A DNA stretch of 64,000 nt from Anaerobaca lacustris (GTDB taxonomy: Bacteria; Planctomycetota; Phycisphaerae; Sedimentisphaerales; Anaerobacaceae). Positions 33,890 through 41,910 of this stretch are shown here, one piece after another. The notes under the pieces are model-generated. The model was not told where the DNA came from. It was given only the letters and a program-made list of their open reading frames with translations, and ran no database searches. A program made the translations under genes and the position numbers. Position 1 is the stretch's first letter. Each line of letters begins with the position of its first letter. The DNA is taken from positions 1 to 64,000 of the forward strand of contig NZ_JASCXX010000028.1 in the NCBI RefSeq assembly GCF_030012215.1, read 5' to 3'.

Positions 33890-35434
33890 ATGCTGCAACA
33901 TACACAGCCTGTAACCGGCAGCACCGCGATGACGCGTCGGACGTTTCTATCTCAGGGAGCAGCCACCGTCGGCGCGGGCATGGGCCTGTTGGCCGGCGGA
34001 CTCGCCCCCGGCGCGCGAGCGCAATCGCGCGCCGCAACGAGACTGCTCTACAACGACGCGGAGATTGAGATCTATCGTTCGCGAATGGCGGGCGCCGGTC
34101 CCTTCCACACAAGGGGTGACGCCGGCCACGGCGGGCCGTGGTCTCCCAACGATGGCGAGCGGTCCGGACAGTTGGCAGCCGAGTTCCTGGACAATCCCCG
34201 GGAATCGTACTGGAGCCAGCCGGACCTGCCGTATTCGGCCGGCGATCCCTCTCCCCCGCACAGCACGCAGTACGCGCGTCCGATGCACGCCGCGTGGATC
34301 TGCATGACGCAGCCGGACCATCCGAAACGCGATGCGTTGTTCCAGCAGGTCAAAGCGTTTCTCCTGGCCCACGCGGCCGATCCCACCCTGGACTTCGGCA
34401 ACGACACCAATTATACCGACGACTACCCCGGCTTCGTTCCGGGTCCGATCTTTGCATTTGCCGAATGGATGACCCGCGTCATCAAGGCCCGCGACATGCT
34501 CGGACGCGATGCATTCAACGCCGAAGAAGACGCGAGATTCGACCACTGGCTCCACGACTACGCCAATTGGTCCTTCCTGTGGCTGCACAACGAGACCTAT
34601 GGCAAGCACGTTCCCGGCCGACTGGATCGAGACTATTCCCGAATCGGCGCCTCGTTCCGGACGCCGGCCGACGGCTTTCGACACAGTTACGACGGCGGGC
34701 CGGGGATCGGGTTTGCCGCGATGGCCTACTCCAATCGCCATTCCACCGTGATGGCTGGGGCCAGCCTGGCGGCGAACTACATCCGGTGCTTTAACTTCCG
34801 GGCCCCTGTCTCGGGCGGGCCGAGGTACGGGCTTCTGTCTGTGGACCAGCTCGTCGACCACAGCCGGCTGTTCGTCGAGGAAGTGCTGCGGTTCAGCGTG
34901 CATCCGCAAGGGTTGCAGGGTGATTTCCAGCGGGGGGACGGCAACCGCCATACGAACGTGTCTGCTCAGCAGGGCTGGCTCTATTCGGTCAATGTGCTGA
35001 TGGGTCTGATGGAGATCGCGCTCTACCATGCCCGGCGCGGCGACATGAGCGTGTGGCAGTACGGCACCACCGAGGGGCATGAGGGCACGGAAGGGTCTCC
35101 CGACCAGGCGCTGGGAGTCGACGGATTTCCCAGGAAGAACCTCCACTTCTACGCATGGGCGATGAGCCGATATGTGAACGACGAATGGAACCGCAGGAAC
35201 CGTGGTGAGCCCTTGGCGCTGGACCGGTTCTACCACGACGTCATCCCGGCGGCCATCGCGCACAGACTGGCGCCGCACGACGGCCTGCTGGACGCGGCGT
35301 GGAAACGCCAGGGCCGCAGCTTCCCGCCCTATCCGCAACGCCCGCAGAGCCAGGGGCCGTGGAACGCACTCTTCGGCCAGGGCGGAAAATACATCGGCCT
35401 CATCGAACACGCAGGCCTGCCCCCAATCATCTGA
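33890..35434 (+). CDS. Tat-exported protein of unknown function
   Basis: I do not recognise the family with certainty. The 514-residue protein opens with a twin-arginine signal (MTRRTFLSQGAATVGAGMG) and an Ala cleavage site (GARAQS). CTGGAGGAT precedes the ATG at 33890. The mature part is largely helical, with repeated aromatic-rich helices such as FDHWLHDYANWSFLWLHNE, QGDFQRGDGNRHTNVSAQQG and FYAWAMSRYVNDEWNRR. That could fit an (alpha/alpha) toroid as in polysaccharide lyases, which is only a guess. It lies between the decayed paralogue and paralogue 6, so a role in the same glycan pathway is likely. Confidence 0.65.
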   Translation: MLQHTQPVTGSTAMTRRTFLSQGAATVGAGMGLLAGGLAPGARAQSRAATRLLYNDAEIEIYRSRMAGAGPFHTRGDAGHGGPWSPNDGERSGQLAAEFLDNPRESYWSQPDLPYSAGDPSPPHSTQYARPMHAAWICMTQPDHPKRDALFQQVKAFLLAHAADPTLDFGNDTNYTDDYPGFVPGPIFAFAEWMTRVIKARDMLGRDAFNAEEDARFDHWLHDYANWSFLWLHNETYGKHVPGRLDRDYSRIGASFRTPADGFRHSYDGGPGIGFAAMAYSNRHSTVMAGASLAANYIRCFNFRAPVSGGPRYGLLSVDQLVDHSRLFVEEVLRFSVHPQGLQGDFQRGDGNRHTNVSAQQGWLYSVNVLMGLMEIALYHARRGDMSVWQYGTTEGHEGTEGSPDQALGVDGFPRKNLHFYAWAMSRYVNDEWNRRNRGEPLALDRFYHDVIPAAIAHRLAPHDGLLDAAWKRQGRSFPPYPQRPQSQGPWNALFGQGGKYIGLIEHAGLPPII

Positions 35435-35447
35435 AGGAGATGCAGAC

Positions 35448-36989
35448 ATGTTGAAGAGAAAACACCGAATGAGCCGCCTCCGCACGGTCGCTGCATTGAC
35501 ACTGGTGGCGTTCTGGGCCGGCAGCGTGACGCAGGCTGAGAACGTCGGTCGTATTCGGCCGTGGCCGGAGAACCCGCATTACTTAGCGTGGGGCGATACG
35601 CCCGTCTTTCCGTTGGGCGCGACCGGGTACCATAGCTGGACCCCCATCAGCCGGCCCGCGACGGTCGATTTCGAAGAGCAGTTGGACCGCCTCGCCGCCG
35701 TGATTGCCGAGATCGGCAGTCCGCACGTCTGCGGGTTCGTGCGATGCCTTCCTTACGATCCGATGAACCACATGCACGACGGGACCGTCAAAGAGGTGTT
35801 GCAGCCGTGGGCCAAGCTCGCCGATGGGCGATACGATCTGGAGCGGTTTGAGCCGGCGTGGGACAAGCGGCTGCGGGCCTTCCTGACGACGGCACTTCGC
35901 CATCGGATCGTCGTCTCTCTGGAGGTTTGGGACGACTGGTCCGTCACACGGGGACCGGGCGGGGCCTACGATCCCGGCGCGGGGGCCGCGTGGAACGCAC
36001 ATCCGTTCAACCCTCGCAACAACGTCAACTACGACGAAGACGTGCTACCTTCTACAACCAGCGTTTGCGACGCTTCCTTCTACAGCACGATCCCTTCCCG
36101 CCGCAGTATCAAGCCGGTCCTCGACCTGCAGAAACGCTATGTGGACCACCTGCTCGCCATCGCCTCGGAGTACCCCCACATCCTGATCAGCATCGCCAAC
36201 GAAAGCCGGGCCCATCTGGAGTGGAGCCGGTTCTGGGCCGAGTACGTCCGGCAGCGGGTCCCTTCGGGCATGATGATCGGCGAGATGCCCTCGACCAATC
36301 GCAAGGACGGGGGCGGCGAATGCGAGCACGATTTCAGCCCGCTGATCCTGTGCACCGATCGACGGTACGACTACGTGGACATCGCCCAAGGCGTCTCCGG
36401 ACACGAGTTCCGCAGTCCCCGCGAGCAGGCCCTGGGCGGCGGCGGGCGAATTCTCGAATACCGCCGGGCCATGGCCGAGGCAGGAACCCAGCGTCCACTG
36501 ATCGTCTCGAAGGACTACACGCGCGGCCCGGACGGCGGCGACATGGTGTTGTGGGGCCGGTTCGTCGGCGGCGCCGCAACGGCACGGTTTCACCGCCCGG
36601 CGGGCAATCACCCCGCGTCCATCAGCCAGTTTCAGCACGAGGCCGTCGGTCGTCTGGGACATTTCATCGCCCAGGTGCCGTTCTGGCGGATGCACCCAGA
36701 GCCGGGTCTTGTGAGCGAACTCCCCTCCGGGGCCGGGGCCAACGTCCTGGCCGAACCCAACGGCCACTGCGTGGTGCAGTTGATCGGCGAGACCAGCGGC
36801 GACAAGCTGCGCCTGGCTCTTCCATCCGGTACGTGGGCGGTCCGATGGATCGACCCGGCGACCGGCCGTGCGCTGGCCCGCTCCGAGACGACCGCAGACA
36901 CGACGGGTATGCAACTGGACGTCCCCGCCGGGTCCGACCACCGGATCGTACACCTCAGCAGAGCGTCGCAGCGATCGGAAAAGCCATAG
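35448..36989 (+). CDS. Secreted TIM-barrel GH-A-like protein, paralogue 6 (divergent)
   Basis: This most divergent paralogue has 513 residues, AAGGAGATG before its ATG and a signal peptide ending at GSVTQAEN. GRIRPWPENPHYLAWGDTP and VFPLGATGYHSW keep the family opening but lack the DDNLF motif, resembling DUF4038 openings instead. HILISIANE gives Glu252 as putative acid/base, and RYDYVDIAQGVSG and PLIVSKDYTRG occupy strands 6 and 7. The block WGRFVGGAATARFHRP is conserved, and the C-terminal sandwich (DKLRLALPSGTWAVRWIDPA) is shortened. It may link the paralogue family to DUF4038. It starts 13 bases after the Tat-exported protein and is the last gene of the array. Confidence 0.7.
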   Translation: MLKRKHRMSRLRTVAALTLVAFWAGSVTQAENVGRIRPWPENPHYLAWGDTPVFPLGATGYHSWTPISRPATVDFEEQLDRLAAVIAEIGSPHVCGFVRCLPYDPMNHMHDGTVKEVLQPWAKLADGRYDLERFEPAWDKRLRAFLTTALRHRIVVSLEVWDDWSVTRGPGGAYDPGAGAAWNAHPFNPRNNVNYDEDVLPSTTSVCDASFYSTIPSRRSIKPVLDLQKRYVDHLLAIASEYPHILISIANESRAHLEWSRFWAEYVRQRVPSGMMIGEMPSTNRKDGGGECEHDFSPLILCTDRRYDYVDIAQGVSGHEFRSPREQALGGGGRILEYRRAMAEAGTQRPLIVSKDYTRGPDGGDMVLWGRFVGGAATARFHRPAGNHPASISQFQHEAVGRLGHFIAQVPFWRMHPEPGLVSELPSGAGANVLAEPNGHCVVQLIGETSGDKLRLALPSGTWAVRWIDPATGRALARSETTADTTGMQLDVPAGSDHRIVHLSRASQRSEKP

Positions 36990-37068
36990 GTGGGTCCCTG
37001 CGCGTGCCCTTGTTCTCAACAAGAAGCATCCTTGCGAAAGGCGGCCTTTTGCTGTATCGTCGGCGACC

Positions 37069-38190
37069 ATGACAACCAAAGTGATACGAATCGATGGTTC
37101 TGATACTGATACGGCACATCTGCGGGCCGCGGCCGAGGTGGTCGACGCCGGCGGTCTGGTCGTCTTTCCGACGGAGACCGTCTATGGCATCGCCTGCCGC
37201 GCCAGAGGCGACGCTCTGGCGCGACTGGATGACGTCAAGGGCAGAAGTGCCGACAAGCACTATACCCTGCACATCGGCCGCAATGACGACTACCAAACCT
37301 ACGTACCGAGAACGGACCGGCGTATCGAGAATCTGGTCCGCCGCGCGTGGCCCGGGCCGCTGACCCTGGTTTTCTCGCTGCACCCGGTCGAGCTGAGCCG
37401 GCAGAGAAGCCGAATCGGCGATGATGCATTCGAAACCCTGTACAAGAACGGCTCGATCGGCATTCGCTGTCCCGAACACCCCGCTGCCGCCATGCTGCTG
37501 CAACTGGCCAGCGGGCCCGTGGTGGCCCCCAGCGCCAATCGGGCCGGTGGCGAGCCGGCGACGGAGGCCGACCAGGCTCTGGCCCAACTTGGAGACCAGG
37601 TGGACCTCATCCTCGATGGCGGTCCGTGCAAGTACAAACAGAGCAGCACGGTGGCCCGCGTCGGGCGTCATGGCGTCGAGGTGCTGCGAGAAGGCGTATA
37701 CTCAAGGATGGATCTACTGGCGATGGCGAATGTGACGGTTTTGTTTGTCTGCACCGGAAACACGTGCCGCAGTGCGATGGCCGAAGGGCTTTTCCGGGCC
37801 CAGTTGGCGAAAAAACTCGGATGCGGCGTTGACGAATTGGAGCAGAAGGGTTACAAGGTCGTATCGGCGGGTATAATGGACATGGCCGGCGTTCCGGCGA
37901 GCAATGGGGCCGTTACAGCCTGCCGCCTGAAGGGAGTTGACATAACCGGCCATCGAAGCCGGCACTTGACCCAATCGCTGGTTGAGGCAAGCGACGTCAT
38001 TTACGCCATGACATGGGACCACTGCGAGCAGGTTCGTTTGCTTTCGCCCGACGCCCGGACGAAATGTTCCCTGTTGGCGGGCGACGTCGAGATCCCCGAC
38101 CCGGTCGGGCAGCCGCAGGAGTGCTTCGACAGGTGTGCTGATCTCATTCAGAACGCCATAACGGCGCGAATAGGTGAACTCGACATATGA
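37069..38190 (+). CDS. Sua5/YrdC threonylcarbamoyl-AMP synthase fused to LMW protein-tyrosine phosphatase
   Basis: This cytosolic fusion has 373 residues. Residues 1 to about 210 are a YrdC domain (GLVVFPTETVYGIACRA, AWPGPLTLVF, SGPVVAPSANRAGG), which makes threonylcarbamoyl-AMP for the t6A37 modification of tRNA. Residues about 220-373 are a low-molecular-weight PTP: the P-loop is VCTGNTCRSAMAEG with nucleophile Cys228 and Arg234, and the general acid is in the Asp-Pro of EIPDPVG. The fusion may couple tRNA modification with phosphatase or arsenate-reductase-like chemistry; no link is established. The stop overlaps the rpiB start by four bases, so the two are translationally coupled. Confidence 0.9.
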   Translation: MTTKVIRIDGSDTDTAHLRAAAEVVDAGGLVVFPTETVYGIACRARGDALARLDDVKGRSADKHYTLHIGRNDDYQTYVPRTDRRIENLVRRAWPGPLTLVFSLHPVELSRQRSRIGDDAFETLYKNGSIGIRCPEHPAAAMLLQLASGPVVAPSANRAGGEPATEADQALAQLGDQVDLILDGGPCKYKQSSTVARVGRHGVEVLREGVYSRMDLLAMANVTVLFVCTGNTCRSAMAEGLFRAQLAKKLGCGVDELEQKGYKVVSAGIMDMAGVPASNGAVTACRLKGVDITGHRSRHLTQSLVEASDVIYAMTWDHCEQVRLLSPDARTKCSLLAGDVEIPDPVGQPQECFDRCADLIQNAITARIGELDI

Positions 38191-38654
38191 AGGTAGCAGT
38201 TGGAAGCGACCACCGGGGCTTTGATGCCAAGCAGCAGACAAAGGCCATCGTCACACAAATGGGCCATGAGTGCATCGACTTCGGAACCGACGGCACGCAC
38301 CCGGTGGACTATCCCGATCTGGCCTATATCGTCTCCAAGGCCGTCTCAGAGGGCCAGGCCGACCGCGCGATCCTGATCTGCGCCACGGGCCTGGGCATGA
38401 GCATCGCGGCCAACAAGGTCAAGGGAATCCGGGCGGCGCTGTGCCATGACGAGCTCAGCGCCCAGATCTCCCGCGACCACAACGACACGAACGTTCTGTG
38501 CCTCTCCGGCGACCAGATCGGCGAGGTGCTCCTGCGCAAGATCGTCGAGGCCTGGCTCAACACCGAGTTCAGCGGCGGACGCCACCAGCGGCGTGTGGGA
38601 AAGATCCTCGCCATCGAAGAAGGACGCGACCCGCGCGAGCTCAACCACACCTGA
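38187..38654 (+). CDS. rpiB: Ribose 5-phosphate isomerase B
   Basis: This 155-residue enzyme interconverts ribose 5-phosphate and ribulose 5-phosphate in the pentose phosphate pathway, in the cytosol. The RpiB signatures are clear: VAVGSDHRGFDAKQ at the start, DFGTDGTHPVDYPD, and ICATGLGMSIAANKVKGIRA, with the catalytic-loop Cys and the anion-holding Gly-Met-Ser. SRDHNDTNVLCLSG completes the site. The length is normal (about 145-155). Its ATG overlaps the stop of the YrdC-PTP fusion (ATGA). Confidence 0.93.
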   Translation: MKVAVGSDHRGFDAKQQTKAIVTQMGHECIDFGTDGTHPVDYPDLAYIVSKAVSEGQADRAILICATGLGMSIAANKVKGIRAALCHDELSAQISRDHNDTNVLCLSGDQIGEVLLRKIVEAWLNTEFSGGRHQRRVGKILAIEEGRDPRELNHT

Positions 38655-38696
38655 CGGTCTCGAGTGCCGTGCCGACGGGGCCGGCGCACACGACAT

Positions 38697-39548
38697 TCAT
38701 CCGGAGCGATGGGGATGCACTGCCGGCCGTGCGTCAGAAGCGGTCGCTTCACCGCTTGCCGCCTTCGCCCGGACAGCCCCGCCCGATAGCGCCTCGGCAC
38801 ATACCCTGTCCAGCTCATGAAGCGATTGTTCGAGTCTCCGGCGGCATTGGCTGCGTTCGGTCGGCGTGATGCCTTTGGGGACCTCGATCGGCTCTCCGAA
38901 CGCCACGTGGACGCGGCCGAAGGGCTTGACGATGACGAATCGGTCCCAGCTCTTGAGCAGACGCTTCCTCGTGGCGTCATAGCTGACGGGGATGATCCTC
39001 GCCCCGGTGATCTGGGCCAGCTTCACGATCCCCTCGTTGACGTGAAACGCCGGCCCCCTCGGGCCGTCGGGCGTGATGGCGATGTTTCGGCCCTCAGCGA
39101 TCTTCGCCGCCAGCCGGCGAACGGCCTTCAGCCCGCCCCGGCTGGTCGAGCCCCGGACCGCGTCCTGACGCAGCATGCGGACCAGAGCGGCACCATAATC
39201 CCCGTCGCGACTGAGGCTGACGAGCATTGCGATCTTGCGCCGCGGCGCACGCCGGACATAGAGATAGACCAGATAAAACAGGTGGCTGTGCCAGAAAGCA
39301 AAGATGTTGCCCCCCTGCTCGACGTAGTGGCGGAAGATGTTGTCTCCCGTGGTGGTCAGCCGGTTGCTGCCGCAGACGCATCGCAGCAGCACGTCGAATG
39401 AGGACGCGAAAACCACGGTCAGAAGCTTGTGAACCGTCTGCCTCAAACGGAGTCGGTCACGAATCCCGCATCCTGCCTGATGCAACGACCTCGCGACGGG
39501 CTTTTCCACCCCATGCGTGACTTCCCGGCTGCTGTCTTGCACGTGCAT
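38697..39548 (-). CDS. DUF374 lysophospholipid acyltransferase-like protein
   Basis: This protein has 283 residues. The core (about 40-250) has FAFWHSHLFYLV, the DUF374 form of the HxxxxD acyltransferase motif, and ITPDGPRGPAFHVNEGIVKL, a hallmark of the family. A hydrophobic segment near the N-terminus suggests association with the inner membrane. The family is related to lipid A acyltransferases (LpxL/M) and the glycerolipid acyltransferases, so a role in lipid A or phospholipid acylation is expected; the acceptor is unknown. The first 30 residues may be upstream sequence if a later start is used, and I saw no decisive ribosome site. It converges on rpiB. Confidence 0.75.
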   Translation of the reverse strand: MHVQDSSREVTHGVEKPVARSLHQAGCGIRDRLRLRQTVHKLLTVVFASSFDVLLRCVCGSNRLTTTGDNIFRHYVEQGGNIFAFWHSHLFYLVYLYVRRAPRRKIAMLVSLSRDGDYGAALVRMLRQDAVRGSTSRGGLKAVRRLAAKIAEGRNIAITPDGPRGPAFHVNEGIVKLAQITGARIIPVSYDATRKRLLKSWDRFVIVKPFGRVHVAFGEPIEVPKGITPTERSQCRRRLEQSLHELDRVCAEALSGGAVRAKAASGEATASDARPAVHPHRSG

Positions 39549-39707
39549 CTCCGGGTCTCCCGGCGCTCATCACGGGCCAACGATCCACAAGACCGTGTCA
39601 CGATGAGACTCCCGTCGTTCCCCTGTGCAGCAGCGCACCTGCACGCGAACCACCTCCGCTCCGGGGCGTGCCTCATCAGCCGTTGGAAGCGCCTGATGCC
39701 ACCGAGT

Positions 39708-40349
39708 CTACTCGAGCTTCTGCTGCAACTGCTCGAGAACGGAACGGATGGAGACAATCTGGCTCTGCAGTTCCGTCATCTGCTGCGTCTGCACCTTCAA
39801 CTTGTTGCCCAACTGCTCGACCTTCTCCTGAGCCGTCCTGGCGTCGGCCACCGCCGCATCACGCGACTTGCTCAGGGAAGCCACCTGCCGCTCCAGGAGC
39901 CCTCGCGTGTCCACCAGGTTCTCGACCATCCCCTGAAGCTCGTCACGCGACCGCACCAAATCGCCCACCCGTTGCTGAAGCTGGCCTCGGTCGGCACCGA
40001 GTTCGTCGATCTTCTTTTGTAACGCGATTCGAGCGGCGGCCAGATCATCCACCTTCGCGTTGAGCTGATCGCGCGACGCGGCCAGGTCCTTCACCTGCTC
40101 CTGCAACCTGTCTCGAGCCTCGGCTGTGCCAGCCAGGCTGGATTCGGCCTGCCCCAGCGAACTCTCCAGCTTCTCGATATCCTGGCGAAGGGCATCGCGC
40201 TGGGCCGTCGTCTCTTTCAGGCTGGCCTTGAGTGCGTCGACCTGCCCTTTCAGTTCCGAGGTCTCCGTGGCCGTGCCGTTGCAGCCACAGGAAGCCAACA
40301 AACCGATCAACGTGCCAATCCAGACAACCCTACCTGTGCTTTTCATCAT
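39708..40349 (-). CDS. Coiled-coil lipoprotein
   Basis: This lipoprotein has 213 residues and a signal ending in the lipobox LLASC. From about residue 28 to the end it is one uninterrupted coiled coil with heptad-like repeats. Several segments recur with variation (for example RDQLNAKVDDLAAARIALQK and RDELQGMVENLVDTRGLLER), each about 20-25 residues, which suggests internal duplication. Such proteins are usually structural spacers in the periplasm. AGGAGGAG lies before the ATGATG. It has its own likely promoter (40478-40506) and is the only gene there. Confidence 0.75.
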   Translation of the reverse strand: MMKSTGRVVWIGTLIGLLASCGCNGTATETSELKGQVDALKASLKETTAQRDALRQDIEKLESSLGQAESSLAGTAEARDRLQEQVKDLAASRDQLNAKVDDLAAARIALQKKIDELGADRGQLQQRVGDLVRSRDELQGMVENLVDTRGLLERQVASLSKSRDAAVADARTAQEKVEQLGNKLKVQTQQMTELQSQIVSIRSVLEQLQQKLE

Positions 40350-40477
40350 TCCGCTCCTCCTGCACTCGGTCTGAACCGAGGCGTTTGCAGACCCAGCTTC
40401 TCGGCCCTCATGGGCCGGGCTCAGTCGCCCAGACTCACCCTCAAGTCCTGTCGGTGCTCCAACCCATCACCGGTGTG

Positions 40478-40506
40478 AGGGTATCTTACAGATCGTGTCC
40501 GGTCAA
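40478..40506 (-). promoter_or_regulatory. Likely sigma-70-type promoter of the coiled-coil lipoprotein gene
   Basis: On the minus strand TTGACC and TACCCT are separated by 17 bases, in the right orientation and about 130 bases before the ATG at 40349. The leader between them can form a GC hairpin (CGGCCC and GGGCCG, 40402-40417). Confidence 0.4.
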
Positions 40507-40587
40507 GCGTTTTCTTGGTGAAGCCGACAACTCGGGCGGGACTGGAAGCGATTGGCGTTTGGGCGCGGGTCTTGCGAACGGGTGCGG

Positions 40588-41661
40588 CTATACCTTGGCG
40601 ACCGAAGAATCCCGTTTGGCGGCGGCCGGTCGCCCGGTGGCGGCAATCCGAGTGCGATGTTCGATGATTCGCGGACTCTCGACCGCGGCCTGGCTGCCCA
40701 GCGATCGCCACTTTCGATAGCGACTTTCCACCAGATCCTCGACGGACATGCGCTGCAACTGGGCGAGGGTCCGCGCGACGTACGTCTCGACGTTGTAGAC
40801 GGTATCGTGCACGTTGCGGTGGGCCCCGCCGACCGGTTCAGGAATGATGGCGTCGACCAGCCCGAGCCGGTACAGGTCCTTGCTCGTCAACTTGAGGGCC
40901 TCGGCGGCCTGCGGCGCCTGAGATCCGTCGCGCCAAAGGATGGCGGCACAACCCTCCGGGGAAATCACGGAGTAGTAGGAGAACTCGAGCATCGCCAGGC
41001 GGTCGCCGACGGCAATGCCCAGCGCCCCGCCCGAGCCGCCTTCGCCAATGCAGATCGAGATGATGGGGACCTTCAGACGCGACATCTCGCTGAGATTCAG
41101 CGCGATCGCCTGCGCCTGGCCGCGTTCTTCGGCGCCCAGCCCCGGATAGGCGCCCGGCGTGTCGATCAGGGTCACGATCGGAAGGCCGTATTTCTCGGCG
41201 AATCGCATCTTCGCCAGCGCCTTGCGGTACCCTTCGGGGTTCGGACAACCGAAATTGCACACGATCTTCTCTTTGGTCGTCTTGCCCTTGTCCTGCCCGA
41301 CGATCAGGACCTTGTTCCGAGCGATCTGCCCGATCCCGGTGATGATCGCACGGTCGTCGCCGAACAGCCGGTCCCCGTGCAGCTCGCGGAAGTCCTTGAC
41401 CATCAGGTTGAGATAGTCGCTGAGGATCGGTCTCTGCGGATGCCGGGCGACCTGGACCGTCTGCCATGCCGTGAGAGCGGAATACGTCCGCTTCAGTTCG
41501 ACAATGCGGTCCTTCTCGATGCGCCGAATCTCGACGGAGTAGTCGATCCCCTTCCTGGCGCCGAGCTTGCGCAGCTCGTCGACCTGTCGTTCGAGGTCGG
41601 CCACCTTCTGCTCGAAGTCCAGATAGCCCCCGTTGTTCGCTCTATTGTTATCGCGCGCCAT
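40588..41661 (-). CDS. accA: Acetyl-CoA carboxylase carboxyltransferase subunit alpha
   Basis: This 357-residue enzyme works with AccD to transfer a carboxyl group from biotin-BCCP to acetyl-CoA, the first step of fatty acid synthesis. The AccA features are complete: N-terminal YLDFEQKVADLERQVDELRK helix, ARHPQRP, DRAIITGIG, and IDTPGAYPGLGAEERGQ with GEGGSGGALGI, which form the CoA-binding oxyanion holes. I chose ATG 41661 (MARDNNRANN); a GTG at 41724 would add 21 atypical residues. No accD is present in the window. A terminator-like hairpin with a T8 run lies in the leader (41725-41753), so regulation by attenuation is possible. Confidence 0.92.
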   Translation of the reverse strand: MARDNNRANNGGYLDFEQKVADLERQVDELRKLGARKGIDYSVEIRRIEKDRIVELKRTYSALTAWQTVQVARHPQRPILSDYLNLMVKDFRELHGDRLFGDDRAIITGIGQIARNKVLIVGQDKGKTTKEKIVCNFGCPNPEGYRKALAKMRFAEKYGLPIVTLIDTPGAYPGLGAEERGQAQAIALNLSEMSRLKVPIISICIGEGGSGGALGIAVGDRLAMLEFSYYSVISPEGCAAILWRDGSQAPQAAEALKLTSKDLYRLGLVDAIIPEPVGGAHRNVHDTVYNVETYVARTLAQLQRMSVEDLVESRYRKWRSLGSQAAVESPRIIEHRTRIAATGRPAAAKRDSSVAKV

Positions 41662-41724
41662 ACCGTCGCTCAGTCTGCCCCGTTGCCACCGCCCCATGTG
41701 CTTGTCGCACGCCGGCGGGTTCAC

Positions 41725-41753
41725 AAAAAAAACGCCCCACGCCGCCGGCGGGG
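41725..41753 (-). terminator. Terminator-like hairpin in the accA leader (possible attenuator)
   Basis: On the minus strand a GC hairpin (CCCC-AC-GCC, loop GCC, GGC-GGGG in plus-strand terms) is followed by eight T residues at 41732-41725. It sits between the likely accA promoter and the accA start, so it would stop transcripts before accA unless read through. If accA starts at the GTG 41724, the T-run abuts the start codon. Confidence 0.5.
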
Positions 41754-41800
41754 ACTACCCATTCATTTGCCAGATCCGTTAGCTCGGTTTCAAGGGGGTG

Positions 41801-41828
41801 ATGCTAACATTTTGCCAGGCCAAAGCAA
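41801..41828 (-). promoter_or_regulatory. Possible accA promoter
   Basis: TTGCTT and TAGCAT are separated by 16 bases on the minus strand, upstream of the terminator-like hairpin. The region is AT-rich relative to its surroundings. Assigned by eye. Confidence 0.35.
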
Positions 41829-41837
41829 AGAAAAAAA

Positions 41838-41864
41838 TTGACAGGCCGGTGAACCCTCTATACC
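41838..41864 (+). promoter_or_regulatory. Likely promoter of the tyrA-purL-purQ operon
   Basis: A perfect TTGACA (41838) follows an A7 tract. The -10 is either TATACC with 15-base spacing or TACCTT with 17-base spacing. It lies about 47 bases before the GTG start of tyrA and is back-to-back with the accA promoter. Confidence 0.5.
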
Positions 41865-41910
41865 TTTGAGCGTCGGCCGGATTCCATCGTTCAGTTATAA
41901 GGTCTTGTTT

